Below are positions 10,932 through 21,858 of a stretch of 64,000 nucleotides of DNA, in pieces (positions within the stretch are counted from its first letter, which is position 1; every line of letters begins with the position of its first letter). Source of the DNA: Magnaporthiopsis rhizophila (Eukaryota > Ascomycota > Sordariomycetes > Magnaporthales > Magnaporthaceae). The DNA lies in contig PYSS01000063.1 in assembly GCA_003049465.1 (NCBI GenBank), positions 62,001 to 126,000 on the forward strand, given 5' to 3'. Below the pieces are notes generated by a model. The model saw only the letters and a program-made list of their open reading frames with translations, was not told the origin of the DNA and made no database searches. Position numbers and translations under genes: made by a program.

Positions 10932-11458
10932 GGCGGTAGGCAGGTAATAGAGATGGCTGTTGATTCAAAATGAGGTTATCACATCTTCACGCGTTACCCG
11001 CGAGGCCGTTGCTTGATTCGGCCGAGGGTCAATCTCGGTGCCTTGGTGTCGTCATTCCAGCTCTTTTTTGCCCGTGTTTGCTCCACGTGCTGCTCTTGGA
11101 CAGCGCACTGACCACTTTAGCTCTGCCCGCCCCCCTGGCAGAGATATCGCAAGAGCGGCGACCCTCTCTAGGGAGAAGGTCAAAGCCCAACCTCATCTGG
11201 GCATCCGAAATTCCAGGTGGATTAGCTGAAAGAATTACAAAGCACAGGGTAAGCGAAAATGCTATCATGGAGATCATCATGAGACACTGATCTCGTCGCC
11301 ACGGAGCAAAAAAAGTCGAACTGAAAATACAGTGTACCTAAGCTACCCAAAAACGGTCACAGTTGCATCTAAAATCTAACGCGAGTCTAGAACTTGGCAG
11401 ACACTAAATTCTATACCTCATCTAAATTCCAGCCATCTTCACGGGCTTGCTTGCTGCT
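10932..11458. other. intergenic, upstream of the IMPACT gene and 3' of NMO
   Basis: Contains the promoter and 5' UTR side of the IMPACT-family gene (minus strand) and the 3' end of the nitronate monooxygenase gene. No coding frame is evident. Confidence 0.5.
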
Positions 11459-13544
11459 CTACAGCTTGCTCTCCGGCTTGAGGAGCGCAAGCTTCTCCCG
11501 AAGCGCCTGCTCGGCCTCGCGCTCGATTCTTGAAACCAGCTCTGCACACGTCGGGATGTCGTGGATCAGGCCGATGACTTGGCCAGCCGTCCAAACGCCG
11601 TAGTCGGGGTCCCCGTTGATAAAGACCTGCTTGCCCCGGGCACCACTGACGAAGGGTGCGATCTCGGAGAACTCGCCCGTCTTGCTCTCGCGCTCGACCT
11701 TGATGGCCTCCTCGGTCACCTTGTTGCGGTAGAGGCGGGTGGTGTTGCGCCAGCGCCGGAGGACAAGGGCCGTATCCGTCTCGCTGGCCCGTACGATCTC
11801 CTGCTTGATGTTTTCGTGGATGGGCGCCTCAACAGTGCACATGAAACGGGTGCCCATGTTGATTCCGCAGGCGCCTAGACAGAGCGCCGCGGCCAGACCT
11901 TGCCCGTCGGCGAAGCCGCCCGACGCAATGAAGGGAACCTTCAGCGACTGTCGGGCCCGGCTGAGCAGGATGAAATTCGTAATGTCCGACTCGCCCACGT
12001 GTCTAGTTGGGGCGGGTAATTGCGCCGCATGGTTAGCAAAAAGCGCAAGGAAGATGGCAGATCGGGAAGAATACGACAGTTGAGGGTGGAGTCGACGGAA
12101 GATGGTGACGGCTAGGCTGCCAGCTGGTTGGTTTGAAAGTGAAGGACACCGGGCGCGAAAGCGGGTGGCAAGAAAGGGAAATCAGGGATAGGAGGCGGCC
12201 GCCAGCAGTAGCGCAGCGGAGACGGCGTGAGAATAGGCCAGTAGAGGGAGAGGTGAGGAGACAAAACGGCTGCTTGACTCCCAGATAAGGGGCACTAAGG
12301 CCGTTGGGCAGCAGTCTAGCTAGCGCTGGCAGCAAGATTCCGCAGAACTATACGCTATGCATCGAGGTCGCTCTTAAATGTTTGTGTCTCGTTACGACAC
12401 GCCGTGTCGAAATCATGCAGACACCCGTCCGACACGGGAAGACGAGGGGGCAAGACAGGAGCGGCATGGAAAGGAAGGGGGGAAGCAGGAAAGTGACAGA
12501 ATAGGTGACGTGACATCAGCGCCGACTTACCCGGCACATTCAAACCCGTCGATGGACAGAAAATCGACGCCCATCTTGATGGCGCTCTCGGCATGTCGGA
12601 TGGTGGTGCACTTGTGCAGCACAATGATGCCAGCCTTCTTCAGCGCGGCAATGATGGGGCCAGGACTGTTGCCGGCAGTCTCGACAATTTTGATGCCCTC
12701 CTCGACAACGACACGGACGTAGGCCGGGTAGTCGGGCGGCACCATGGATGGCAGCAGCGTCAGGTTGACGCCGAAGGGATTCTGCGTCAGGGTCCTGCAC
12801 TTGCGAATCTCCTGCCGCAGCTCCTCGGGCGTCGGGAAAATGAGCGCCGTAATGAGGCCCAGACCGCCGGCGTTGGACACGGCAGATGCGAGCGAGGCGT
12901 AACCTGAAGCGACGGAGGTGGTCGCCCACTAGGTTAGCCGCATTTTCTTTCAAGAGAGGCGCATCCACTCCTGAGCCCGAGTGCGGCGAGAGCGGCACTG
13001 CCGGCGGAGTGCCGCATGTAAGGTATGAATGCCGCGCATAAGTAGGTAGCCAGCCGCCAGCCCGACAGCCAATTGACGTCTAAGCAAGTGCCTAGACGCC
13101 GCCCTTGACCCCCATTCCAAAAGGATAGGCATGCATGTGCGTGTGCGTCTGCTCATGGTCCCGCGCTGGTACCTCGCGCAACCCTCGCCTTGCTCGTACA
13201 TCTCATGATAGGAGACGGCGGGAAGAGGAAAGTGCCAGTGTCACCGACGACCAAACAGAGCCCACAAAGCTCGGCATGAAGAAGCACGAGCAGCAGGAGG
13301 ATAGATCGATGGCTGGAATGCTCGTGGGAGAAGAAGAAGAAGAAGAAGAAGAAGAAAGCAAGGAAAAGGTTAGTCCTACCAACATGCATCATGCCACCCT
13401 GTACGACCGGGACTGGTTTTTTTACAAAGTAGCCGTTAGAATAGAGCCAACGATTGGGCGACGCCTTGACACCGGCACCGTCGTGACTCCGGGATGCTCA
13501 CCCCTTATCCCGAGCCGCCTCGTAAGCTCAGTATTGAACGGCAT
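11459..13544 (-). CDS. nitronate monooxygenase (2-nitropropane dioxygenase family)
   Basis: FMN enzyme that oxidises alkyl nitronates such as propionate-3-nitronate to carbonyl compounds and nitrite. Model on the minus strand: 13544-13502, 13412-13380, 12903-12531, 12002-11459, giving 330 residues with the frame closing exactly. Exon 1 gives MPFNTELTRRLGIR, exon 2 gives PVVQGGMMHVG (FMN-site QGGM), exon 3 gives YASLASAVSNAGGLGLIT through VDFLSIDGFECAG, and exon 4 continues HVGESDITNFILLSRA and VPFIASGGFADGQGLAAAL (phosphate-binding Gly-rich loop). The two small 5' exons were found by following donors GTGAGC and GTAGGA, plus a CTAAC branch site. Introns 2 and 3 are 476 and 528 nt, long for this genome. 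The 5' exons are less certain than the two large ones. Confidence 0.85.
13330..13356. repeat. (GAA)9 microsatellite in NMO intron 2
   Basis: Nine GAA units on the plus strand, which are TTC units in the NMO transcript. They lie about 25 nt inside the donor end of the long second intron. Confidence 0.85.
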
Positions 13545-13573
13545 CTTGGCTTTGGCTTTGGCTTTGGCTCAAA
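13545..13573 (-). repeat. hexamer repeat just upstream of the NMO start
   Basis: On the minus strand, four near-perfect GCCAAA units stop at the NMO start codon, so they lie at the very 3' end of the 5' UTR. Confidence 0.7.
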
Positions 13574-16500
13574 GGGTGGACTGAGATGTTTCACAGGCGG
13601 CCTGCGAGACGGGAGCGAAGCGAGGAAGGCTGGCGTCGGAACAAAAGGGACCCAATAGTCGAGTACTGTGTTTGCCGTAGGTCAAGATAATCGGCCTGGA
13701 CTTCCCGTCCTGTGCGAGCCGGTCGTCTTTGGTATAGGCCTAGGCAGTCTCGTACGTGTTGCAAGCAGTGGTTGTAGCAGTCGCAGCCGTTGTTGACTTT
13801 GGTGGTTTCGTTACTGTTCTCGCCAATCTTGTGTCGTCGATTTTGTTCGAGGCCAAGGACGTAGATAGTCGGTCAGTCGATGGACAGATGTCAGCACAAT
13901 GAACGAAGCTCATCATGTGGGCTCGTGATGGGCCTGAGCACGCGTCTGCTTTGCCCGTGGACCTCGGCTCGGTTGGCCAGCTGTGGGGCGGCGGCCTTTG
14001 TAGACCGGACCCACTTATCCCCAAACAAGTACTCCAGTTTGACCCCTGGCGTCGTTCATCGCCAGCGACTACCGCCGAGGTGCTTGCTTACAGAACCAGG
14101 CCAAACGGGTAGGGTAGCTGCAGCAATTGTACGACCGGCTATGACTAACCTCCATCGCATTCCACGCTGCACGCCTTCAGAGGAGTCAAGGCAGCGTTGC
14201 GGTGTGTTGGACGTCTGTCCTCGTGGCGACGGACTTCAATCTTACATGGCCGGGCGGTACCTACATGATGCGGCCGCCGACACAATCAGAACATTCGTGG
14301 GATTTCTTGGGCCTCAACTTTTGTCATGGAGCGCCCAACTTCATCCGTTTTAGGAACTCAGGCGCGACGCGCGATGCAAGTGCCCATGCCGTCAAGGCTC
14401 GGCCATCGACGGAACGGAGCCGCGGGCCCAATGGACGGCGCCGGCCGGCCTGCAGGTGTGTGCGTGTGTGCGTGTGTGTATGCCTGCTGCCGCCAATCCT
14501 ACCCCGAACAACGGGCCTCTGGGCTGGACCCTGCCAGTGATTCCCCACACCACCACCAGCATATCGGTTCTATCGGACCAGGCAGACGAGTTCTGAAGGC
14601 CTCGAGACATGGTCAATTTTGGGTATCAACAGGCATCAACAGATGGCAAGCCTTGCGCCCACCCTCTGCGCTCACCTCCCACACATAGTGCCTGATGGCC
14701 CAGCAAGATAAAAATAAAAAGAACGCATGCCTGTCCCCCCGCGGGTGAGATTGACGTGGACATAATCACCCGTTCCGGTTAGGCTGTGGGCACGCCAACA
14801 ACGCTGGGCACTGCACCTCCCGGTACCTTTTGCGCAGTACATACCTCATCCATTGATGTGCTGGCAAGCGTCGGCCATGTCATAAGCACATATTGCCAAA
14901 TTTGTCTGCGCGGATTTCATGCCTGCAAAGGCTATCATGATGATGGCGCCCTTTTGGGCCGACGTGCCTTGCCGTTGGGAAGGAATCTTTCTGTACCTAC
15001 AGGTACCATTTTCTCACGCACACCTGCATGGCTTGGACGAGAGGCTCTTCTTTCTTTTTCTTTTTCTTCTCTCTCTTGGTTCCTCTCAGCGGCATGGACG
15101 GCTAGCTGCTCCGTCACTCCCACCCGTTTTCTCCTCTCGCATCCCGACCTGCTTCCGTGCTGCTTACTGAACGCCTGGTCCCGTGTCCAGAGGGCCTGCA
15201 GCCATGCAAAGCCATAATTAGAGAGGCAGGCAGATTACCAAGAGGATGGCAAGGGAGGCGTGAGCCGTTGTTTTTGTCTCGGTGTGGCAAGCAGCTGCCG
15301 GGGACCCCCACCCTCCCGCCTTCACCAATGCCTTTTATCAATATTCTCAGATGCCGATCATCGGTTGTTCGCCGGTGACACAGCTATTATCCATCGCCGT
15401 CACTGCCACTCAGTTGCTTCTAAATCCCGCATTTGTGGAGTGCGAACAAGCTTGAAATGCACAAGGGAAACCGCCCGGCGCTTTGGGATATCAAATTCCT
15501 CCGAAAGCATCATCTACCCGTTATTTGTTCCCCTTGCTTCTAACAGCAACCCTCGCTTGTTTCCATGGCGTCACAGAAGCAAGCACAAGCACGGGCACAA
15601 ACACAAGCTCGCGTCGCAATGCCCAACAAAAGACGAAGTAAAACTGCCCATCCCGAGATCCAATGGCTGGCTCATCTGGGTGGGCCGCAGGGATGGCCTG
15701 GAAGGTGTGAGTTATTAGTTATCACATCCGCTATGTATCTCTGCCTTTGACGCCACGGAAGCCATGCCGCTCGCCTCACCCAACACTGGCCGGCGACCTC
15801 CCGGGTGACATGTCCAATCATCCTCCGCACGTGTCACTCGCCAGTCTCAGCGCAGCAGATAGCTCAAAGCCAGGATTGCAGCAGGCGAAAGAACTGCAGG
15901 GGAGGAATGTGGACATCACACCAATCTCGTGGTAAGCCCTACCTACTGCCAAGGCTACGCTCTGGTTCGTGACCTGGTGGTCGCGTGATTTCCCGTTGGT
16001 CGTGGCAGTGGCAGTGAATGATGCGTGCTATCTGCTCGATGGCGTTTTTCGACACTGACACTAGCACAAATATGTCCATGGATGCGAGCCCTCTACATGC
16101 AGCTTTGTGTTGGCGCGCTGCCGACCCAGAGCCGAGGACGATTTGGGAGAAAGGAAGCGAGGCGGTCTTGGCCCATTGAGGCGGCCCGGTCTAGTTGCCG
16201 CCTGGTATTGTCCCCGGTGTCCCCGTCACGATGGTGCGCCGCAGCAGACACAACTGTCCTCTATTGCGTTCCCAAGGAGACACAGCGTCGGACATTTAGT
16301 TTAGTCTTGTATCACAGAACATGTGGGAATACATACAACTGCAAAATCCTCCCTGTCCACTCTTGTGCGTCCGCCTCGCCACTCTCTAAGCAGTCTTCCG
16401 AGACAATCAAAGCTTGCGTTGGCGTCGCACCTGGAACCCCTTCCGCGTCTTGTCCCACCGGTATGCCGCTCCTCTGAGTGTGCCAGTCAGGGGTGTTGCA

Positions 16501-19500
16501 GGGGGGTGCCCATGGCGTGCTGAGGTGACACCAGCAAGGAGGTATGGTGGTTGGGTCGAGCTTTTTTTTTTAGACTTGCCAGAGAGGTAAACAGAGCACA
16601 CATCCGCATGACCTCCTGACAGAACGGTTGGTTCAAGCGCGCGTGCTTTGGTCGAACACGAGGCCACCTCCCCCGTAACGGCTAGGTCTCTCTGGCAAGG
16701 GAGACGAGGGAAAGAGGAAGAGATACGGCTGGCTGGGTGAGGCTCTTTACGGCACAGTTGCAGGGAAGCCTTGGCCGTTGGTTGCTTGGATCAAGAAATT
16801 AAAAAATCCATGGCTGGGAAACGGCTTCTCCCTCCATCCCGCATCCCTATTCCGGTCTCCCCGAATCTCTATCATGTGATCGACTATCGAAAAAGAAAAA
16901 AAAAGGTGATATCTATCAGCCGACCAGCCCAGCGCTTGCCGATCAGCCCCAAGCGGAGGCCGTCGAGCAAATCAGCTTCGTAATCTTAACGATGCTGCCC
17001 GGATGGAGCGTGCGTGCTCCGAGTGTGTGGGGGATGTATCGCGGGAGCGGATTGCAACCCACCCACCCTCCTGCTACCTACCCGCGCTCTCATCCCGTCC
17101 AGAATGACGGAGAATTTCTCCCGAGGACTTTCTTCGAGCCTACCGTCAGCCTTGGGCATCCCAGGCAGCTCAACTCCCCTAGCCCTTCTTTCTAGCGGGT
17201 CTCTGCCGTCCCCCTGCTCAGGGCTCACTCCTTGTCCCTCTCCTCAGCTCGTCTGTCCACCGCCCAATGGACTTGGCAGTTTTCTTCCCCCTGTAACGCG
17301 TGGGGCAGGTTTGTGATCCAGGTTGTCGATCACGAGCGAGACGTCCACGCTCCGCACTAGTGTGCGTCCGTGTGTTCTTACCAAGATCGTGTGTGTGTCT
17401 GTTCCTTGGCATGGAAGAAAGAGAAGCAAAAAAGAAGGAGGAGGAGAAGAAGCCACTGGGGATCCCTGTCGCTTCGTGTGACCACATTTGCTTACTGCCG
17501 TTCCCGGAAGTGGCAGACGCACTGGACATAGTCGGACACGGAGTGCTATTGTGGCCGCATCTTGTGGAGCACCACGGCTCGAATGTGCCAGCAGAAGAAA
17601 GGGAAACGGCTCACGCGGACACTGGGCTTTGGAAACTCGCTCAGTGATTGGGAGATGAAGGGGAAAATGACTGACCGGGAGCAAGGGATACGGGGATTCT
17701 TTTTGTCAAGGCGCCGCCGGATCCCGTCGTCATCTGCAGCCAAGCGGTGTGCAAAGGGGGGTACAAAACCTTTTTGAAATCTTTCTCTTTCCTTCTTGAT
17801 CTCCGTCAAAAAAGCAAACATATTTTAAGATTAAGCATACGAGAAGCTGTGCGTCCCGGGAAAATACCGCAGGCAGAGGTCAAAACGGAGCACAAGGGAT
17901 GACAAAAAAGAATAAATCGGAAAGGAAGAAAAAGCAGACATTTTTTACTAACTCTGGGATGAAGGCGGGAAGAAGCCGGGAAGAAGCTGGGAAGAAGCCG
18001 GCAGGCAAACTGCGGCCCTGGTCTGGGCTCTCTCCGCGTTATCATGTCTTTTTTTTCTCTCTCTCTTTGCGCCTTCGCAATCAAACCTAGAACCAATGCA
18101 CGGGCTTGGGCTCTGTAGGCGCGTCTCGCTTGTCGCGGCTTGGAAAGTCCCAAAGGGCCGGGTTAGTGTGTAAGTGGGCTGGCTGGGGCCTTATCCTAAT
18201 TGGGCGTCTGAAACGCTGGACAGCGCAAGCCGCGAGTGTGTGCGGGCAGGGTCTGCAAGAAAGGCCTAGTCGACGGGGTCTTTGTCGAGCCCACAGGTTC
18301 ATTAGTGCGGTTCGAATACCTACAATATGGTTCCCTGGACACGGGTACGTGACCGAGGACATCGAACGTCGAAACCAAACAGAAAAAAAGAATCCAAAAC
18401 AGGCCCGAAGGATTTTTGGGTACAAATGCACGTACTTGCTGCATGCCAGCGGAAAAATACTCCGCAGAATGTGCGTGCCAGGCTGTTGGGCCCCAAAGGG
18501 CTTGCTAGTTTGGGGTGTGTTTCCCGAGGCCAAGCACCATCTGTCACATATCATTTGTTCGAGTTGGGGGCCCAAAGAGGTTCTTAGTCCGTCGACCGGC
18601 GGCGTCATGTCCTCGGGAGAGCACACAACAGACCCATGTTCTTCTTACAGGGCGCACTGCGCATGCAACGACAGGCCGTTTGTGGTGATGCTTGGCGTGT
18701 TCGGCTCAGGATACCCTTTGGGTGCTTTGGGCACTGTCGCATTGATATCTCTTTTTTTTCCCCTGCCCACCCAGGTTCGGGTCACCGATCGTGCCGGACG
18801 AGATGCTCCACTTTGATTGACCCGGATTGCGTGCGGACGAGATAAGCGCTGGGCCTTCGTCAACGAGGAAGCCGGATTTCATGACAGACGAAAGTGCCAC
18901 ACACACACCAAGCGACGTGTACAGGTCTGGGTAGGGATACATACATGATACTTGGCGCGTCAACACACATAGGCATACAACACAGATAGCAGCGCCCTAT
19001 TTTTCACTTTTGCAGGGGGCAGGGCGCCGGGGAATGCGGGCATGAGTTCGCGTCTACAGGGTTGGCGCTGTAAGGCTTTGTGTGGTAGGCGGGGAAGGAC
19101 TTGTTCGTCTAGAGTACATAGTCAAGTAACATGGATAAAATTCTCTAACCCTGTTGGGTAGTACAGTACATCCGCGTCTTGGCTATCATTGGCTACAGAA
19201 AATGCAAGGAACCCTCTCGCGCGGCCTGCTCTGGCGGGGGCCCGGCCTGCTACTGTGTGCTTCAACCATGTCGGGAACGGCATACGAGGCTTAAGGATGA
19301 GACGAAAAAAGAAACAGCGTTGACCATGCTACCCAACTTTGCTCTGGGTGCCTATTGATTTGGAAGCAATACATGTAGCTACATGTAAACACCATAGCTG
19401 GAGGGGAAGACACGGATCAAGATGCGATTGATTGACTGGTCGGGAATAGAGTGGGACAGATGAATGTTTTTTTTTTCTTCTTGTGTTATCTTGGTCTTTG

Positions 19501-19534
19501 TTCCCACCCTCGCGGCTTTTGTTGTTTTATGTGT

Positions 19535-19537
19535 TTT

Positions 19538-19590
<53 letters not shown>

Positions 19591-19680
19591 CCCCCTTTTT
19601 TTTTTTTTTTTTTTTTTTCTCTCTCTCCCCTTTTCTCCTTCATTTTCCCCCGCATTGCTTTTTTTTTTTTTTTTTGTCAC
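19535..19680. repeat. T-rich low-complexity block
   Basis: Nearly continuous T homopolymers broken by short C runs. It produces meaningless poly-Phe or poly-Lys frames and is a likely site of assembly length error. Confidence 0.8.
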
Positions 19681-20629
19681 TCTTTTTGCAGGTCTTTCCT
19701 GCTTGTGGTGTAAGACGCCCGAGCTAGGTGCTTCTGCAGGCCATCGCCAAGCAACAAGGGGGCAACCCGCCCAGGGCAAGGCCGGCACTAGGAGGTTGGT
19801 TTGCGCGCTAGGAAGCGGGCAGACCCTCTGGTGCTCACCAGACATTTTACTTCACGCTTCTCTCTCTCCCCAGTCCTGGTTCATACCGGGGAAGCCCCAA
19901 ACAGACGCCAACGTGCTAAATTGCCTGATCGGGCTGGGGCCAGACAGGGACAGGCACTCAGTGCAAGGGTCCGGCCGACCAAGGTCATGGGATGATGTAG
20001 GGAGAGAGCAAAACACAGATGTCGGGGCGTATCACCAAGGCGGATACGGCAAGCGGGACATAAAAAGGAAGATAGACAGAGGGGTGTATGCAGACAAAGA
20101 AAAGCAGAGGAGAATGGCAAGAAAATAGATAAATTAATAATACAAGAATGGCTAGGCGCACGCCTTAACGCAAAGAGGTATCAAAATAAAAACCATGAGT
20201 AAAATGTACCTAGCACGTACCTTTTTCGCCCTGCTTCGTATCCTCAGATCCTAGGTACCCTCGCACGCCCTCTTGGTGGCATCGGTCGCTCCAAGCAGCT
20301 GCGGCACTCTCCCATGCCTCTTCCAACTGCCTTCCTCAGCCGGCCGTCCGCGAGAGACGCAAGCAACCAGCCAGCCAGCCAGCGTCTGCCCCAAAGCCAC
20401 AGCCGGGTCCGGCGTTGAACCAAAAGAACGAGCCTCCTCCCGAAGCCTGCCCGTCTTGTCTCCTTTGGGCAGTCACTGACGCAACCCGTCTGGTCAAATC
20501 TCCGGCTGCCACATCGTTTGGACCTGGCTCGGGAGCAGCCCGAGCAGTAGCCCCCGCCCGCAGGCCCGGTTCCCATTTGGTTCCGAACCTGTGTGTGGCT
20601 TCTGGGCCTCGCTCGCCTTCCCCGCCGGA

Positions 20630-20637
20630 TATATAAG
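20630..20637 (+). promoter_or_regulatory. TATA box candidate (TATATAAG)
   Basis: TATATAAG followed by GC- then CT-rich sequence, oriented toward the dsRNA-binding-like gene about 700 nt downstream. If used, the leader would span the assembly gap. Confidence 0.4.
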
Positions 20638-20947
20638 GGGCGAGCTTCCACGTCCTTCCTCGCTTGCCCCAGAACAAGCTGTTGATTCCCCGATCAGGCC
20701 ATCCTGGTTTAGCATCCTGCAGACTATTCTCAAGCCTGCTCCCATCTACCTATCACGGCTTTTCCCGCCCTGTCGATTTAGTCTGCCTCACTCCTGGTCC
20801 TCTGACCGCGCTATAAACCTTCTAGCCTCCCTAGTCGAATCGTCTTAGCGGCCGGTTGATAACCAGCGACCGCCTCCTCCTGCGCACGCACGTCAAACTT
20901 TTTTTTTTTAAAAAAAAAAAAAAGAAAAAAAAAAAAAAAAAAAAAAA

Positions 20948-21059
20948 NNNNNNNNNNNNNNNNNNNNNNNNNNNNNNNNNNNNNNNNNNNNNNNNNNNNN
21001 NNNNNNNNNNNNNNNNNNNNNNNNNNNNNNNNNNNNNNNNNNNNNNNNNNNNNNNNNNN
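20948..21059. other. assembly gap (N run) flanked by poly(A)
   Basis: A run of 112 N. Long A tracts lie on both sides, so the gap is probably an unresolved homopolymer. Confidence 0.98.
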
Positions 21060-21094
<35 letters not shown>

Positions 21095-21337
21095 AAACAA
21101 GGAGACGAGAAGAGGGCAAAAAAGAAAAGAAAAAAAGAATCCCAAACACCTTTGCCGCCCTGCACGCCGCACCGCAACGCACGCGCACGCACACCGTTCT
21201 ACATCCCCGCCAAGCCTCCTACAGCCCCTGCATCCATCCCTTCTTAAAAGCCACTGCTCTCCCCAAAGGGAAACCATCAGAAATCCGCCCGCCCCTTTTC
21301 CTTCACTTTCACCACCCTCTCGATCCTCTCAGACAAG

Positions 21338-21858
21338 ATGCCTTCTGCGACGCCAATCAAGCCCTTGGAAGCGCCCCAGAAGACATGGCAAACGAGGCTT
21401 GAAGGTAAGCTTCTTTTTTATGGGTCGATCATCTCTCCACAAATGCGACATGGGCAGACAACTAACACACGGCCTCGGGGACAGATGCCTGCAGAGAATA
21501 CCGAATCAGCGCTCCGAAGTACCAGCTCGTTTCCGACAGAAGAGGTAAGAGGAACCGTGGGGAGGAGGAGGGCGGCGACGCTGGTCACGCGACCCAGCTC
21601 AGCTCGGGGATACGGGCGTGGAAGTGGAACCCCAACCCATGAAAAGAGAAAGATCAAAAGCTAACCCGAACGTCTCGGTTCAACGACAAAGGCGGTCGCA
21701 CGGCCTGGTCGAGCAGCGTCACGGTCCACAACCAGGAGCACTCGGCCCGGTTCTGGTACGACGGCAGGAATCTCCACAATGCCAGAGAGGACGCGGCCGA
21801 GGTCGCCTACCTCTGGCTGACGACTCCGTCGAGCTCGCCCTCTTCGACCGGGTGGTAA
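21338..21858 (+). CDS. small dsRNA-binding-domain-like protein
   Basis: Join 21338-21404, 21485-21544, 21692-21858, giving 97 residues. After the N-terminus MPSATPIKPLEAPQKTWQTR, the spliced protein has the layout of a double-stranded RNA-binding domain: helix 1 (WQTRLEDACREYRIS), strands (PKYQLVSDRRGG, RTAWSSSVTVHNQ, ARFWYDGRNL) and helix 2 (NAREDAAEVAYLWL). The paired Ala-Glu-Asp-Ala-Ala in the last helix is typical of the fold. A short Ser/Pro tail ends at TAA 21856. All junctions are GT-AG in matching phase. Such one-domain proteins occur in filamentous fungi without a known role; RNA binding is inferred from fold resemblance only. Confidence 0.8.

Larger units (their letters stand above)
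13574..21337. other. gene-poor region of about 7.8 kb
   Basis: No frame here looks coding and no RNA gene was recognised. It is rich in pyrimidine or purine tracts (for example 15042-15075), T homopolymers (19535-19680), and contains the assembly gap with poly(A) shoulders. The right end holds a TATA element (20630-20637) followed by CT-rich sequence. That end probably serves as promoter and long leader of the dsRNA-binding-like gene at 21338. The left end should contain the NMO promoter. Confidence 0.5.

Noticed and set aside
18106..18816. 236-codon plus-strand frame in the gene-poor block
   Set aside because: No domain, mixed codon use, overlapping open frames on both strands; looks like chance.
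19451..20128. 225-codon frame with poly-Phe
   Set aside because: Made mostly of T homopolymers; not protein-like.
20856..21548. Frame running through the N gap with poly-Lys
   Set aside because: Crosses unknown bases and poly(A); conflicts with the spliced dsRNA-binding-like gene.
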